Under the pieces are notes generated by a model. The model did no database searches. It was not told the DNA's origin and saw only the letters and a list, made by a program, of their open reading frames with translations. From assembly GCF_042453785.1 (NCBI RefSeq), contig NC_091662.1, forward strand, positions 129,001 through 193,000: a stretch of 64,000 nt of DNA. Reading direction: 5' to 3'. The DNA is from Malus domestica. Taxonomy: Eukaryota > Streptophyta > Magnoliopsida > Rosales > Rosaceae. Position 1 is the stretch's first letter, and each line of letters starts with the position of its first letter. Positions 11,489-23,090 of this stretch are shown one piece after another. Made by a program: the position numbers and the translations under genes.

Positions 11489-12867
11489 CTACTCCTGCAA
11501 ACACAACATTTCAAATTAGTTACAACCACAAGAAGGCAGTGCATCAAGTTAAAAGTATTGCAACTCGGTTCACCGGAAAACAAACAAAACATCATGATAC
11601 TTATTTCGCATGAGTTCTATTTGCAACTGCAGGGCATATGATGCTTCCTCAATGGGAAAGTTGCAAACATTATGACTCATAGTTAATATACCCCACACAC
11701 CATACAAAGAGCCCACTGATAGTTGCACCATATCATATTGATTGTTTACGCATGGGCCATGCTAGTATTAACTATATAACACACAGTCTAATAGTTGATC
11801 CTTGTTTCAGGGTTTTGGGTTACATAATGGATCCAAGAGATATCATATTAACTATAAACGATCCACTATTTAATCTAGAAGAATCATGCAGAATGCACAC
11901 ATAGTTTACATACATACACATTACCTCATCGTCGTCGTCGCCATCTTCCTTGTTCTTCTTAAGGCGTGTAGTACCACCCTCCTTGACGATCGGCAACTTC
12001 ATGGCTCCAAAGGGCGTGTCCACATTGATATTCCCCTTGATGGTGTAGCCAGTACCCTTTTCCCGAATCATATCCCAGAGTGCTGACCCAAAATCCTTAG
12101 GCCTGAAGGTAATGGGAACGTTAACATAAGTGACGCCCTTTTTAGCAAGATTGGCAAACTTGGAGAGTTCTGCACCTCCAATGCTGACATCACAGAGCCA
12201 AATCTCGTAGTCTAGAACATTGAGGTCTAAGTCAAAGTCATTCATGTTCTCCAGCTTCAAATGAAGGACAGCAACGGTTTCTTCAAAGGAGAAGGTTTGA
12301 AACCTTATCTTCTCAACATCGACATCAGGCTTGTAAGGGATGGGGATTTCTCCAGTTTTTTCAAGGGGGATAGTGATTCTGCCGATGACAGGGACATCCA
12401 CAATGAGGTCGACCTTGACCCTGTATGGAATGTTGCTTCCAGGCTGGATGTCATCGTAGGTGTTCTTGATGTCATCGTATACCAAGTGTACTGGAACTTT
12501 CCACGTGGGCATGGATTGTCCCAGCATCAGGGATCAGCCCGGAGACAAGTTTCCTTCCATCACTTTCGATCAAGTAGTTAATATCGATGAGAGGGATGGG
12601 AACCGGATTAGGGTTCTTGATGAGCACATCCACCACGATCTCGGCCTTTTCGAGATTGATGCTAGGGATGTGAATGGCAGTAACATCGGCGGTTGGCTTG
12701 CCGAATCCAATGGTACCCTCTATCTTCTCCCCAATGTCATGAATGAAATCCTTCACCTTGTCAACAAATCCACCCTCATCCTCCCCCTCCTCCTCCTTGT
12801 GATCTTTCTTCACCTTAGCACCCCGATCCACATTTTCTGGCTTACCATCAGACGAATACGATGCCAT
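11489..12867 (-). CDS. Two-domain LEA_2 (group 2 LEA14-type) protein, frameshifted
   Basis: The ATG is at 12867. The first half (to about 12505) reads MASYSSDGKPENVD..., an acidic/lysine-rich head, then the first LEA_2 domain (KAEIVVDVLIKNPNPVPIPL). The second half (from about 12500) carries the second domain (LIVDVPVIGRITIPLEKTGE, NINVDTPFGAMKLPIVKEGG) and an acidic tail. The halves are in different frames: after GTIHAH about 11 nt seem missing compared with the family (GEETVKVP-like), so the copy as read is broken or misassembled. The CDS continues to 11925, donor GTAATG, intron, and a tiny last exon at 11494-11489 (GAG TAG after TTGCAG). A donor at 13072/13071 (ACAG|GTAAGT) suggests a 5' UTR intron. 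LEA_2 proteins are desiccation and stress protectants. Arabidopsis kin is At2g44060 (from memory). Confidence 0.82.
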
Positions 12868-13073
12868 GGATTCCGCTATAGTATTTATAAGTTTACAACT
12901 GATTCCCTTATATGGTTGTTTTCGACAACTTGAAAAGCAGTTACATCAACTCAATTCTCTCTTCTAAGAAAAAGAAGAACATGTCAGATGAGAGATCTAA
13001 ATAATAATTCTAAAATTCTAGTCTTTGGATGAGATGAGATGAGATCTAAAGGTTAATCATCGAAACACTTACC

Positions 13074-13825
13074 TGTTACTGTTAGTGAAAGCTCCTCCTC
13101 ACCTCAACGACACAAACGGCAGGAGACGCAAAGATTTAAAGAAAATTCAATCCAGTATAAGTTGAAGCAGCACAGCAGCGAACTATGTCATATTTTTGGC
13201 CCGCTGATCACATTTATGAGTGATACATTATTTAATTTTTAAATTTGATTTAAAAATTTAATCTCCGTAGCATATATACATAAATTAATATTCCGTATGA
13301 TTTATGAGGAAGCTGAGCGACTTGTACAAGTAGAAGCAGCACAGCAGTGGACTATCTCACACCTAATCTCTGCTTGTAAAATCTTTTTCCTTTACTCTGT
13401 TTGGTAATTAATTTGGCCAAAAAAGGTACGTAAATAAACTGAGAGGGGGTAGCTTCCCCACTGATTCTATATACAACTTCAAGCGAGTGCAAAACAGCAC
13501 TTTTATCTCGCCAACCAAGAACACGTTTGAACGAAAAATAAGTAAATCGCCAGGGCCCAGGCCATCCTCGACAACGCAAGGAAAGAATGAGAATATCCAT
13601 CCGAATTATAATCTTATATATATAGTTTATGTACAATTTGCATCACACTAATAAAGAAGTGGAGTGAAGGAAGGGAAGGCTAAGCAAATATATTCCAACT
13701 TCCTTTATTTATTTATATATCTTTTATTTCATCTGACTAGCTATCTCTCTGTCACTACTGGAGACTGACTGGTGTTGTAACACTAGACAATCAAATGAAA
13801 TGAAATGAATGAATGAATGATCAGA
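13074..13825. other. Spacer between the LEA and AGPase-like genes
   Basis: Holds the probable first non-coding exon of the LEA gene (13074 upward) and the 3' UTR of the AGPase-like gene. An ATGA repeat stands at about 13798-13820. A leftward frame at 13352-13636 has no family signature and is not called. Confidence 0.4.
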
Positions 13826-16296
13826 TCAGAGAATGGTGCCATCTGGAATCACTGCACTCGGAAGAAGGACTAGTATTCCGTCACGGATGACATATCCATC
13901 ACCTTCTCTGTCCGCTTCTTTCGCATTATCTTTATTAATGATCTGCATCAAACACACACCAGTCCAGTGAGTCCACAATAATATCATCAAAGCCCTGACT
14001 CACCAATAGAAACTCATGCTGTAATCAAAATTTGAAGATAATGGAAAATACTAGTATACATTCATACATACCATAACATTGTTGCCAATTCTTGCATTCT
14101 TGTCTATAATAGCCTTCCTTACTTGAGTATCTTCGCCAATTCCCATCCCAGGGATCGCACCCGCCATGCCTTTCCTCTTCCCTTCTGTCTGCGACTCTCA
14201 CTCTCTCCGTCAATATATAATAACATACAGAGAAAAAAGAAAGACAACGACAAAGGTCAAAGAGATGGATCCTTCCTTAGCCCTTACTTGGTACATAGTT
14301 GAACCCATGATAATTGAATCCTCGACTATAGCCCCATTTCCGATTCTCGTCCTCATACCAAGTACTGTGCCTTTGATCCTGCATCCCTACTCTTGTACAA
14401 GTCCAAAACGCCCATGCATTCAGTTTTACATCAGTAGAGTATGTACTACTTCTTTGGAGACATCCAATCGACAAAACTTGAAGAAACAATTCAAAATCCT
14501 ACACGAACAATGCTCTGCTTACATTGAGGATGCAACCATCTCCAATTACACTGTTTGTAATTTCAGAGTCTGTTATTTGAGTTGGAGGCAGATACCGAGG
14601 CAATGTGTAGACTGGGCTCTCTCTGTCGTAGAAGCTGCGCTATATATATATGCAACCACCGAGTTTGTGTGTTAGCCAATGACATTGAGGACTGGCGGCT
14701 CCAAAATAGTAATAGGGCAGCTTTCAGCCTTTCCTGCACATTACTGTGTGTGTGTGTGTTATATTTTATACGTATGAGCTCGAGTTACTGACTTGTATCC
14801 CACATCTGCATCCTTTGTGCTTTGCATATTTGCTTCGTAGAAAGCTTTAATATTCCTCAGGTCCTCCCAATATCCATCAAATGCATAAGCTTGAACCTGA
14901 ACTCTCACACAAAAAGCACAGGTCTGAAAGTAAAATATCACAAGAGAAAAGTAAATACATATTACACTACGCATGTAGGTATGACCTTCATTCCAATAGA
15001 TATGGCACCCGGAATTACTTCACTTGTGAAGTCATTTGCCTTGGGAAAATGTTCTTCCAGTAGCCTTTTCATTGCACCTCTGTTGATGAGAAAGATTCCC
15101 ATACTTGCCATGCTACTTAGAGCAGTATCGTTGGAGTTACTTGAGCTTTTGGCCTGAAATTTCAGATTCATTCTGACTCAGAAAACACCGGAAATCATAC
15201 CATATGAAGAGACATTTCTGGAAGACAATAGGCTTAAAAAGAATCTGTTGAATAGTACTTACTGAAGCAACATTAAATGGCTTTCCCTCCAACTTCAATC
15301 TGAAATCTACAACTTGATTTTGAGAATTCACATTTAGAAAGCCAAATCCCGGATCATGAAGTCTCCTGGCAACAGATACAGCAATTGTAATGTCAGCGTC
15401 GTTGTCTCGGTGGGCCTTGATGAGTTTCTGGTAGTCCATTCTGTAGAGATGGTGACCAGGAAGGACCAAAAACTCAGTCATTGGATGCTCTTCCAGCATC
15501 CACAGACATCTTCTCACAGCATCAGCAGTTCCCTAATATCAAGTTATTAGAATTTCAAGACTCTGAAGTGTAACTACTGAAGTAAAAAAAGTCAGGGATA
15601 TATAATCAAAACATGAGAGATTTCAGACCTGAAACCATCCGTTATTGCCAGGGCTCTGATACGCGGCAATGACTTGAACAAAGCCGTCATTCCCAAGACA
15701 AACTCCAGAGTAAGCTCTGGAAAGGTGGGAATTGAGAGAAGTAGAGTTAAATTGTGTTAGAGCGTATATATGGCTTATGTTGCTGCTAATGCAGTTGCTC
15801 ACAACTGAATCAATGAGCCTGTAATTTGCTGCAATAGGTATCGCCCCTTCTGATCTTCTCTTTGTCAGCGGGTAAAGTTGTGACTCGTGTCCATCCCCGA
15901 ACACAACAGCTGCCACACTCTGACATGAATAAATGTAGATATATGTAATCTAACTGATGCTCATGAACCATCTAACCATATTGTCAAACAAGAATTGATT
16001 AAAGATTTTATCCTATACGCAAACTAGCATTTCCTTTAGAGGTAATTAAATCGACTCAGAGTTTATGCTTGATTGGCATGATTTAAGTAGGAATTTAATT
16101 AAACCTGATTGGCTGGAGGAAACAACAAAGTTGGAGTCTGAGACTGGTGTGAATTGGATATCAAGAAGCTCGGAGGAAGAGTAGTAGAAGGAAGCTTGAG
16201 GGAACGGTTTTCGTGAATACTACCATCTGATGCAGTAACGGGGAACTTTGCTCGGATGCTAACAACGGAGGGAAAACAACGCTGCAAGATAACCAT
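13826..16296 (-). CDS. APS2: ADP-glucose pyrophosphorylase small-subunit-like protein (APS2 type)
   Basis: Nine exons in phase 0 throughout: 16296-16105, 15919-15629, 15532-15263, 15153-14986, 14896-14789, 14639-14523, 14386-14288, 14188-14072, 13942-13826; 492 residues. Exon 1 (64 residues, Ser/Arg-rich, few acidic) looks like a plastid transit peptide. The nucleotidyltransferase domain follows ([51 protein letters not shown]), then [11 protein letters not shown], and a left-handed beta-helix C-terminus ending in AVIPDGTIL. AGPase makes ADP-glucose from glucose-1-phosphate and ATP for starch. Here the activator-loop Arg of GGGxGTRLxPLT is replaced ([12 protein letters not shown]), and the usual EKP glucose-phosphate site reads FRLKLEGKP. 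This matches the APS2 branch, reported to be poorly or not catalytic. Start: the upstream in-frame codons are not ATG. Confidence 0.9.
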
Positions 16297-16584
16297 CACG
16301 ATATACAGATGCAGCAAGACAAGAGTAATGAATGTATGTACAATTGCAAATCTATATTGAAGGAATATTTTGCTTGTCTCCGTCTCCCAAATCCAACTGG
16401 TTTAAGACTAAATAGAAAGAATAAGAAGGGGAATATTTGGCTTTCTTCCGTCTCATGGCTATTGAGCAAATCTTGCTTGCATGGCTAGAGCAGGGTTAGA
16501 GGCAAGGATTTGGTTTCTGAGCAGCATTGCATAAACGTGATCAGAGTCCTGATTTGAATCAATCATTTTTAATTCTAATGAACA

Positions 16585-16624
<40 letters not shown>

Positions 16625-17421
16625 TTGCGTGTATCACATGAAGGCGTGTATTGTCCATCGTGTTGTGGTGTGTTGTTGTTATGTTTATATACATAACTTT
16701 GATTCTAAGCTTCTTCCTTTTCTCCTTAATCTTTTGAATTGTTGTTCTCGTTCTTTCCGACTTCAAAGTTATTCATTTCCTACTTAAACAGCTGCACAAA
16801 CAAAACCTCTGCTATTTAACAACAGCAGCTTGTCCAATTCTAAGACAAGACGCTACTGCAAATGACGTTCTTACCCTAACTAGTAACGCCCTTTTCAATT
16901 ACATGGTCCTGGCCAAAAACATATATCTTTTAATAAGGGTAGTTTCGTCACTTTACTGTTGGGCATTTTGGAATGGAGTGGCATCCAAGGCAGGCATTGT
17001 TGGCTCTTTCAAATTATGCGTCTTCCCCTTCCCGTCATCTCTCTTAAATTATATGAATTGAAAATGCAAATGCCATATATTTATTATGCGTTTTACAAGT
17101 ATTTTATAACGTCTTTATGTTAATATTTTTTTGTGCAATCTTTTCTCTGACTCTATCTTTTTTTAGGATTAAGATTTTCTTCCTTCTTTTTTTATTATCT
17201 CTTCTTATATTTTTTATTTTATCTTTACATTTTTTTTACAAAATTAACATAAAATATTAACAAAACTTAGCTGTGATCATTTAAATAAGAAATGGGGAGA
17301 AGGCAGAAAAAAAAAAAAAAGGAATCTACTCTATAAATAGAACCAAATCCCCTAACGAGTGACGACGACGTCCTCTGTAGTCTGTCCTAAAACCCTAACT
17401 CCCAAAGAACCCTCCGCTACA
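16297..17421. other. Divergent promoter region between the AGPase-like gene and DHDPR remnant
   Basis: No gene seen. It has a TA microsatellite at about 16588-16618 followed by TGTGTG, and AT-rich text 17080-17260. Near 17333 the text TATAAATAG could be a TATA box for the rightward DHDPR remnant, about 90 bp before its ATG. Confidence 0.4.
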
Positions 17422-18298
17422 ATGGCAACCATACTCAAACTTCCAGCCGCCAATTGTACGATTCTTCCTCCTCAGCAACAGAAGCGGGCATTATTGGCTG
17501 GAGCTGCAACCACCAGATTGGATGCTGCTACCATCATCACTGCTCGGAGGCAAACACTTTCATTATCATCGTCGTTAGCAGCAGCAGCAGCAGCATAGGT
17601 GATGTCAGTTTCAGCCATACCCGATCAAAGCGTTGAGCTTGAGTAGTCGCTCTCCAAGAACAAGATTGACATTCCTGTTAATGCTTTCTAGCACTACCCT
17701 TTTCTCAATACCACAACTCTTCTACTCTAAATCAATAGTCTTTCGAGAAATTTCAATCAAATGCCGTCGAACTCCCAGCAGCTGTGATAATTTGTCTTCT
17801 TTTTGTCCAAAAGGTAAATGGATGTAGTGGCAAGATGGGGAAGGCTATCATCCAAGCAGCAAATTCTGCAGGACTCACTGTGGTTCCAGTTTCTTTTGGC
17901 TCTGCTGAGGAATCTGGCCAAACCGTCCAAGTCGGTACGAACGAGATTCTAGTGCATGGTCCTCATGAAAGATCCCTTTTCCAGAAATATCCCAATTTGA
18001 TTGTCGTCGACTTCACTGTCCCGTCTGCAGTCAATAGTGAGTACTACCGTTGGTTTGGAACTCTATTTTGACCTTCTTCTACTTCAAAAAACTTTTCCTT
18101 TCCATTGTTGCTGCAAATAGTGTAGGTGATTCTGCGTCTTGATTCTCTTGGGTTTATTTTTATTTTTATTTTTGTTCTGTCATATCCAGATAACGCAGAG
18201 CTGTATTGCAAAGTTGGAGTGCCCTTTGTGATGGGAACACTGCCAAGGCTGTTATTTCTTGCTTCCAGAAGTTGGGGGTGTCCTTTGATGTGGAACAG
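17422..18298 (+). pseudogene. DAPB: Dihydrodipicolinate reductase (DapB type) remnant
   Basis: ATG at 17422 opens a 58-residue Ala/Thr/Arg-rich leader like a plastid transit peptide, closed by TAG at 17596. From about 17815 the reductase begins: VNGCSGKMGKAIIQAANSAG, the GxxGxMG NAD(P)H loop, then GQTVQVGTNEILVHGPHERS and LIVVDFTVPSAV, donor near 18039. Exon 18190-18298 reads DNAELYCKVGVPFVMGT and then jumps, in another frame, to TAKAVISCFQKLGVSFDVEQ. About 80 family residues between these, including the SHQASKLDTSGT substrate/catalytic segment, are gone. The break lies in a GGAAC-type word present on both sides of the ancestral gap. No C-terminal domain exons follow. DHDPR catalyses the second step of lysine synthesis in plastids; this copy cannot do it. 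Confidence 0.85.
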
Positions 18299-18522
18299 GT
18301 ATATTAAATGATACATGTTAATTATAGCTTTGGATAATTAGAAATGGTAAACCGTAGCAGCTCCTTTTCATTTTACCTGATCTGGTAAATTCTATATTGA
18401 AAAAGTGAAACTCCATATTAGTTTATGTTTCAAATTTGCCTAGTTGCGAGGAAAGTAGATTATTCTTTTCTTGTGTTACATACCATTAAGGTTAAGAAAG
18501 TGTGGCCAGTCCCCATACATGA

Positions 18523-18855
18523 TGTCACATCCGGGTTCGGGCCCCCACCACATCCTGGGCCTGACTCTATTGTAGCACGATATTGTCTGCTTTGGGTCCT
18601 GACCAGGCCCTCACGGTTTTGTTTTTGGGAACTCACATGAGAACTTCCCCAGTGGGTCACCCATCATGGGATTGCTCTCGCCCGAACTCACTTAACTTCG
18701 GGTTCCATTTTAGGAACTCACACAAGAACTTCTCAGTAGATCACCCATCCTGGGATTGCTCTTACGCGAACTCGCTTAACTTCGGGTTCCCGAAGCTAGT
18801 GAGCTCCCAAAAGGCCTCGTGCTAGTTAGAGATGAGAATATACATATAAATCTTA
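18523..18855 (-). mobile_element. Truncated Cassandra-type LTR with two 5S rRNA-like blocks
   Basis: Starts TGTCACATCCGGG, which is the complement of the usual Cassandra LTR end. Text resembling the 5S rRNA antisense strand occurs twice: GGGTCACCCATCATGGGATT...CTTAACTTCGGG at about 18654-18703 and a near copy at about 18738-18787. Between them lies TTAGGAACTCACA(C/T), so the 5S-like part has been duplicated. The expected other LTR end (TGTAACATCCCACATCG-like) is absent. Cassandra is a TRIM whose LTRs carry 5S promoters. It lies where the DHDPR remnant would be expected to continue. Confidence 0.75.
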
Positions 18856-19521
18856 TATGTACCCATTAGGGCCATTACCATTAACTTGATACTCCAGTTT
18901 TGCCGATAAATTATAAGGTTCAACTGAAAATAAAACCAACACCGAACCGATCACCAACATAACAGAGAAGCTATGCAAGTCTTGGAAATTGAAGTGTATG
19001 GTAATTGCGTGACATTATTTTGTTCAATTTAATGCTTAAAAATAGATAAGATGCTCGTTTGCTTGATAAGTATCTGCCATAAAAAATGCCCACCCCGAAT
19101 CGCTTGAAAAAATTGAGTTCATCTTTTTGTTGTTTTGGACTCGTTAGCAGCCTCACATCGCTAGATTTGTGGCCCAACAGGCCGTAGCTCGAAATAGATA
19201 AGTCCAACAAACTCCGTAATTTTGTTTCAATAATAATTAAAAAAAAACTCTTAAATAGGACGTGGACTACCAAAAAAGAAAATAAAAAAGAAGTGCTCTC
19301 CCCGCGGAGCACTTCTAATCTCCTTTTTCTGTTCAAGTGTCTGATAAGATAAATAATAATGGTTTGGATTTGGACAAATGAGTTTGTTTTGTCCTGAGTA
19401 TTGGGTTGAACTATGGAAATAGATTAGAAGTAGTTTCTAATTAGTTAAGGCAATCAATCATATAACTAGCTCCATTAAGAAAAAAAATATTATTCTGAAT
19501 AGAAAAACGTGGGTTGTGCAG
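18856..19521. other. Spacer between DHDPR and PARG remnants
   Basis: Nothing coding is recognised. AT-rich, with a leftward frame at 18971-19336 that shows no family signature. Missing 5' exons of PARG were looked for here and not found. Confidence 0.4.
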
Positions 19522-19778
19522 CTCATTTCCAGGGAGGAAGCAAGGAAAAGGTTTGGAGAAGTTGTCCCAGCATTGGCAAATTTGCTCTTGCGGTTGCCCT
19601 CCCTGTTAGAAGACCACTATCAAAATGCGGATGACCTTATTATGGACACAAAACTGGCCTTCGTCGACTGGATTAACAACCAGGAATCGTGGTCCTCAGC
19701 CAGGTATCTATAAGACTATATCTTCATTGTTGCTTGCACTTCATGAATATTATGTAGGCTTTTTATCTGAAGAACCAT

Positions 19779-20719
19779 TGTAAACACGAAATTTTCCTGA
19801 AACAAACGAGACAAGAACACGTGTACAAAATAATATTTATATTAATGATTTAGGGGTTACAATCTCTCTCAAATTTGATCATCTGATTCGATCTGCGTAA
19901 GGTGTTGATTTGTGGATGTGCGATTTATCCAAGGGCCGTCGAAGCTTGATCTTGGATTAACGGTTGAAAGTTTTCTTCAAGGCCGTTGGGGCCTAATCTT
20001 GAAGGTTGAGGGAAGTTTCTTCAAGAGCCCTTTGGGCTTGATCTTAAAGGTTGATGGATGAACGAATCTTCAAGGCTTTTGGGCTCGATCTTGAAGAACT
20101 GTTGATGAACGGATATTCAAGGGCCTTTGGGGCTTGATCTTGATGAACAGTTGATGAATGGATCTTCAAGGGCTTTTGGGCTTTATCTTGAAGAACGGTT
20201 GGATATGTGGATTTGTTGATGTTGTTGATCCAAATGGCCGTTGGGGCTTGATCTTAGGATGAACGAATGATGAACGATGAACGCTTTCTTCAAGGGCCGT
20301 CGGAGCTTGATCTTGAATTGGTGGAAGTTCCTTCAAAGGGCCGTTGGGGCTTGATCTTGAAGGTTGGGTTGACGAAGAACGAAGAGAGCTTTCTTGATCC
20401 TTCGGGATTTGCTTGGAGTTTTGGAGTTTCAAAGCTTTCAAGGTTTTGGTGTGAGGTGAATTGGTTATGAATTCCCCCTCCAAATGAATGCATTGGATTC
20501 CTATTTATAGAATTTTCCAAGGCCTAATTTTGAATATAATATGCAGATGAAATAAATCGTTTCTGTCAGGTGTTGACATGTGTCATATTTGATAACTTTT
20601 CTGATTTATTTTGATTTTTCGTTTAGTCACACGCTACGTGTAAAATTTATGTGACACGTGAGCGTTGAAATTGTAACTATTGGTCAACATTTATTTCACC
20701 GAAATTTTGATGTCTACCA
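19779..20719. mobile_element. TG...CA element (solo-LTR-like) carrying a minisatellite, in a PARG intron
   Basis: Begins TGTAAACACGAAATTTT and ends GATGTCTACCA. CCAT flanks both sides (19775-19778 and 20720-20723; ACCAT if the last A is shared), as for an LTR retroelement scar. It carries about nine degenerate units built on CAAGGGCCGTTGGGGCTTGA at about 19925-20400. No PBS or coding domain is present, so a solo LTR is more likely than a full element. Confidence 0.55.
19925..20400. repeat. Degenerate minisatellite, about nine units of 43-64 bp
   Basis: Units share CTTCAAGGGCCGTTGGGGCT then TGATCTTGAAG, with variable ends (GGTTGATGAACG and the like). The array is long enough to give open frames in several registers; the proteins predicted over it on both strands are artefacts. 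Confidence 0.75.
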
Positions 20720-21786
20720 CCATAAAGGCTCACATCCCATGGGGAAGATCATGCTGAAGATTTCATTCTGTCTTTGCTTTGTTAAAACTTCCTTAGTTGC
20801 GGTATTACTTTTCTGATTATTGTCCATGTTGCTTTTCAGGAACTAATTAGTGCTCTTCTTGGGTGCTCTTTATTTTGTCTGTTCCCCACCAATAAACGAG
20901 GTGCCAAACATCTCCCAACCACCAACTTCGACCATTTGTTTACGTATGTCGTTTTGATTTCTTATGTGGCACTTGTTTCTTCTAGACTTATAGTTTACTT
21001 CTACTACACATAGAGTTGTAGTAAATACACTTACCTCCTCGAATGTACTTTCAGGACTTTATATGACGGTTATAATGAACAACAAGAGAATAAGATAAGG
21101 TGCATTATACACCACTTTGAAGGGATAAGTTTCCATATGCCTCGGGGTTTTGTCTCATTTGAACGGAAAGTTCTTCCTCTGAAACCTGATCCTTTAAGCA
21201 TTTCTTACCCCAAGGCTAGTTTTTGGAGCAATTCAGGAAGTCGACTTTGCAAATAAGTATATAGGAGGTGGTGATCTTCGCACGGGCTGTGTACAGGTCT
21301 GATTTGTGACTCTTTGTATGTTTCACGTAAGTGTGCGTGCCAGCTCTTTTAGACTATCTTTTTATATGTTTGACCTTTTCTTGGATCATGCAGGCCATGA
21401 TCTAGTTGCAGAAGCACCTAATTTTTATTTGTTTTTATCATCTCACATAGGAAGAGATTTGTTTCTTGATCAATCCTGAATTAATTGCTAGCATGCTGTT
21501 CATGCCTTCCATGGAAGATAATGAGGCTACAGAAATTATTGGTGCAGAAAGGTTTTCAAATTATACAGGGTGAGGATTGATAACATATTGTTTGCTTATT
21601 TGTTTCTGTTAGACAGTAGTCACAGATATTTTGTTTAGAAAAACATTTGTTGTTCATACATACGTATGACTTTAATTTGGTTCTGCTTTCCAATTGTCAT
21701 CAAATTTTTTAAGTGGTGTATGATGCCCGATAAGTTACAAATATGTACATATACATGAGTCAAAATAAACAAACAAGAGGGAGCCT

Positions 21787-22467
21787 TCACAAATATTGTT
21801 TAGGAGAAGTCTCAGCAGTCGGTAGAGCCCCAGAAAGAGAAGGCATCGGAGGGGGATCATTCGGAGCCTCAGTACTGGACAGAACCCTAGAAGGAGGAGG
21901 CATCAGAGGTTGATCATTTGGAGCTTCATTACGCGGTACAGCCCCAGAAGACGAAGGCAATAAATGCCTTTGGAACAAACCCACAAATCTCTGATGATCA
22001 AGTAAAACCTGACCATCAGATTCCTTCATCGTGTCAAGCTTCCTCTTCATGTTTGTAGCATAGTCATGTGCGAGCCGGTGCAACTGTTTATTCTCATGTT
22101 TGAGCCCTCTAATCTCCTGTTTGAGACTCATCACTTCAGCCGCCAATGATTCAACTTGGCGGGTTCGAGCAAATAGGCGTTGGGCCATATTAGACACATA
22201 ACCTGCACACTGAACACTGAGAGCCAGAGAATCCTTAACAGCCAACTCATCAGACCGTTTGGAAAGTAGTCTGTTATCTTTGGGAGTGAGAAGGTTCCTG
22301 GCCACTACTGCAGCGGTCATATCATTCTTCATCACGGAATCCCCAACGGTAAGAGGACCAGTAGGGGAGACGAAGGATGGGCGCCATATGTTGTCTAGAG
22401 AAGGCGGGGCTGCCTCTTCAACAAGGTTCAAGTCAAAACGACGGTCGGAGGGGCCAGACATTTTCAA
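21787..22467 (-). CDS. Retroelement-borne coiled-coil ORF of unknown function
   Basis: A 226-residue frame starting MKMSGPSDRRFDLNLVEEAA. Residues about 97-150 form a heptad-rich coiled coil (VESLAAEVMSLKQEIRGLKHENKQL region), followed by a Pro/Ser-rich tail with two near-repeats of EAPNDxPxMPxxS. No gag, protease, RT or integrase motif is seen. ORFs of this sort accompany non-autonomous retroelements in Rosaceae (impression from memory). It lies in a pseudogene intron amid tandem repeats, so it is unlikely to be a host gene. Confidence 0.6.
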   Translation of the reverse strand: MKMSGPSDRRFDLNLVEEAAPPSLDNIWRPSFVSPTGPLTVGDSVMKNDMTAAVVARNLLTPKDNRLLSKRSDELAVKDSLALSVQCAGYVSNMAQRLFARTRQVESLAAEVMSLKQEIRGLKHENKQLHRLAHDYATNMKRKLDTMKESDGQVLLDHQRFVGLFQRHLLPSSSGAVPRNEAPNDQPLMPPPSRVLSSTEAPNDPPPMPSLSGALPTAETSPKQYL

Positions 22468-22612
22468 AGGTGTTGAAGAGAGAAGAGGTCGGACAAATCA
22501 AGATCTTAGAAGTGCAAGAATGGAGCTTCTACTGGTGGAGATTCAAGTGTGATTTGGAACTTAATGCCAGCCCCTATAAAAATCTGCACTCGACGAAGCT
22601 TCAAAAATCGAA

Positions 22613-22760
22613 AAGGCGCCTGCTCAGAAATCGAAGAGGCGTTTGCTTTCTCAAAAGCTGGGCTGCTCAAAGACCACGAAGGCCGATCTCAGAAATCGAA
22701 GAGGCTTGCTTTCTCAAAAGCTGGGCTGCTCAGAGACCACGAGGGCCGATCTCAGAAATT
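22613..22760. repeat. Tandem repeat, units of about 65 bp
   Basis: The phrase TCAGAAATCGAAGAGGC recurs, followed by TTTCTCAAAAGCTGGGCTGC and AGACCACGA(A/G)GGCCGATC. At least two complete copies and one partial are seen. Confidence 0.65.
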
Positions 22761-23090
22761 GAAGAGGCACATGCTTTTCCAGCCTTGTCAGCACCTGTCA
22801 CACGCACACTCAGCTTTGCGGAAATTATGGGCATTCTGTCGAAGATTTCTGGTGAAGTAGAAAGCACATGAATCGTACTGTTCAATCACCCATTTCCCAC
22901 ACGCAACAGTAGCTCATGGGTACCACAGATAACTTTGCCAAAGTTATCTGACAAAGTTGAGACACGTGAAGCTTGCAGCTCCCACTACATCGCTCTGACC
23001 AATAAGGGTAAAAGAATAGCAAAGAAACAACACTAACAAAGTTTAGACGCATAAATTTTGAAGGTCTAGCTACCATATTATTACCCACAA

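Noticed and set aside
12261-12933. Plus-strand frames opposite the LEA gene
   Set aside because: They are antisense shadows of the LEA coding sequence with no family features.
18644-18790. Possible 5S rRNA genes on the minus strand
   Set aside because: The 5S-like text is partial, doubled and embedded in text matching a Cassandra LTR; no complete 5S gene of about 120 bp is present.
19925-20520. Leftward and rightward frames rich in repeated peptides
   Set aside because: Product of the minisatellite array.
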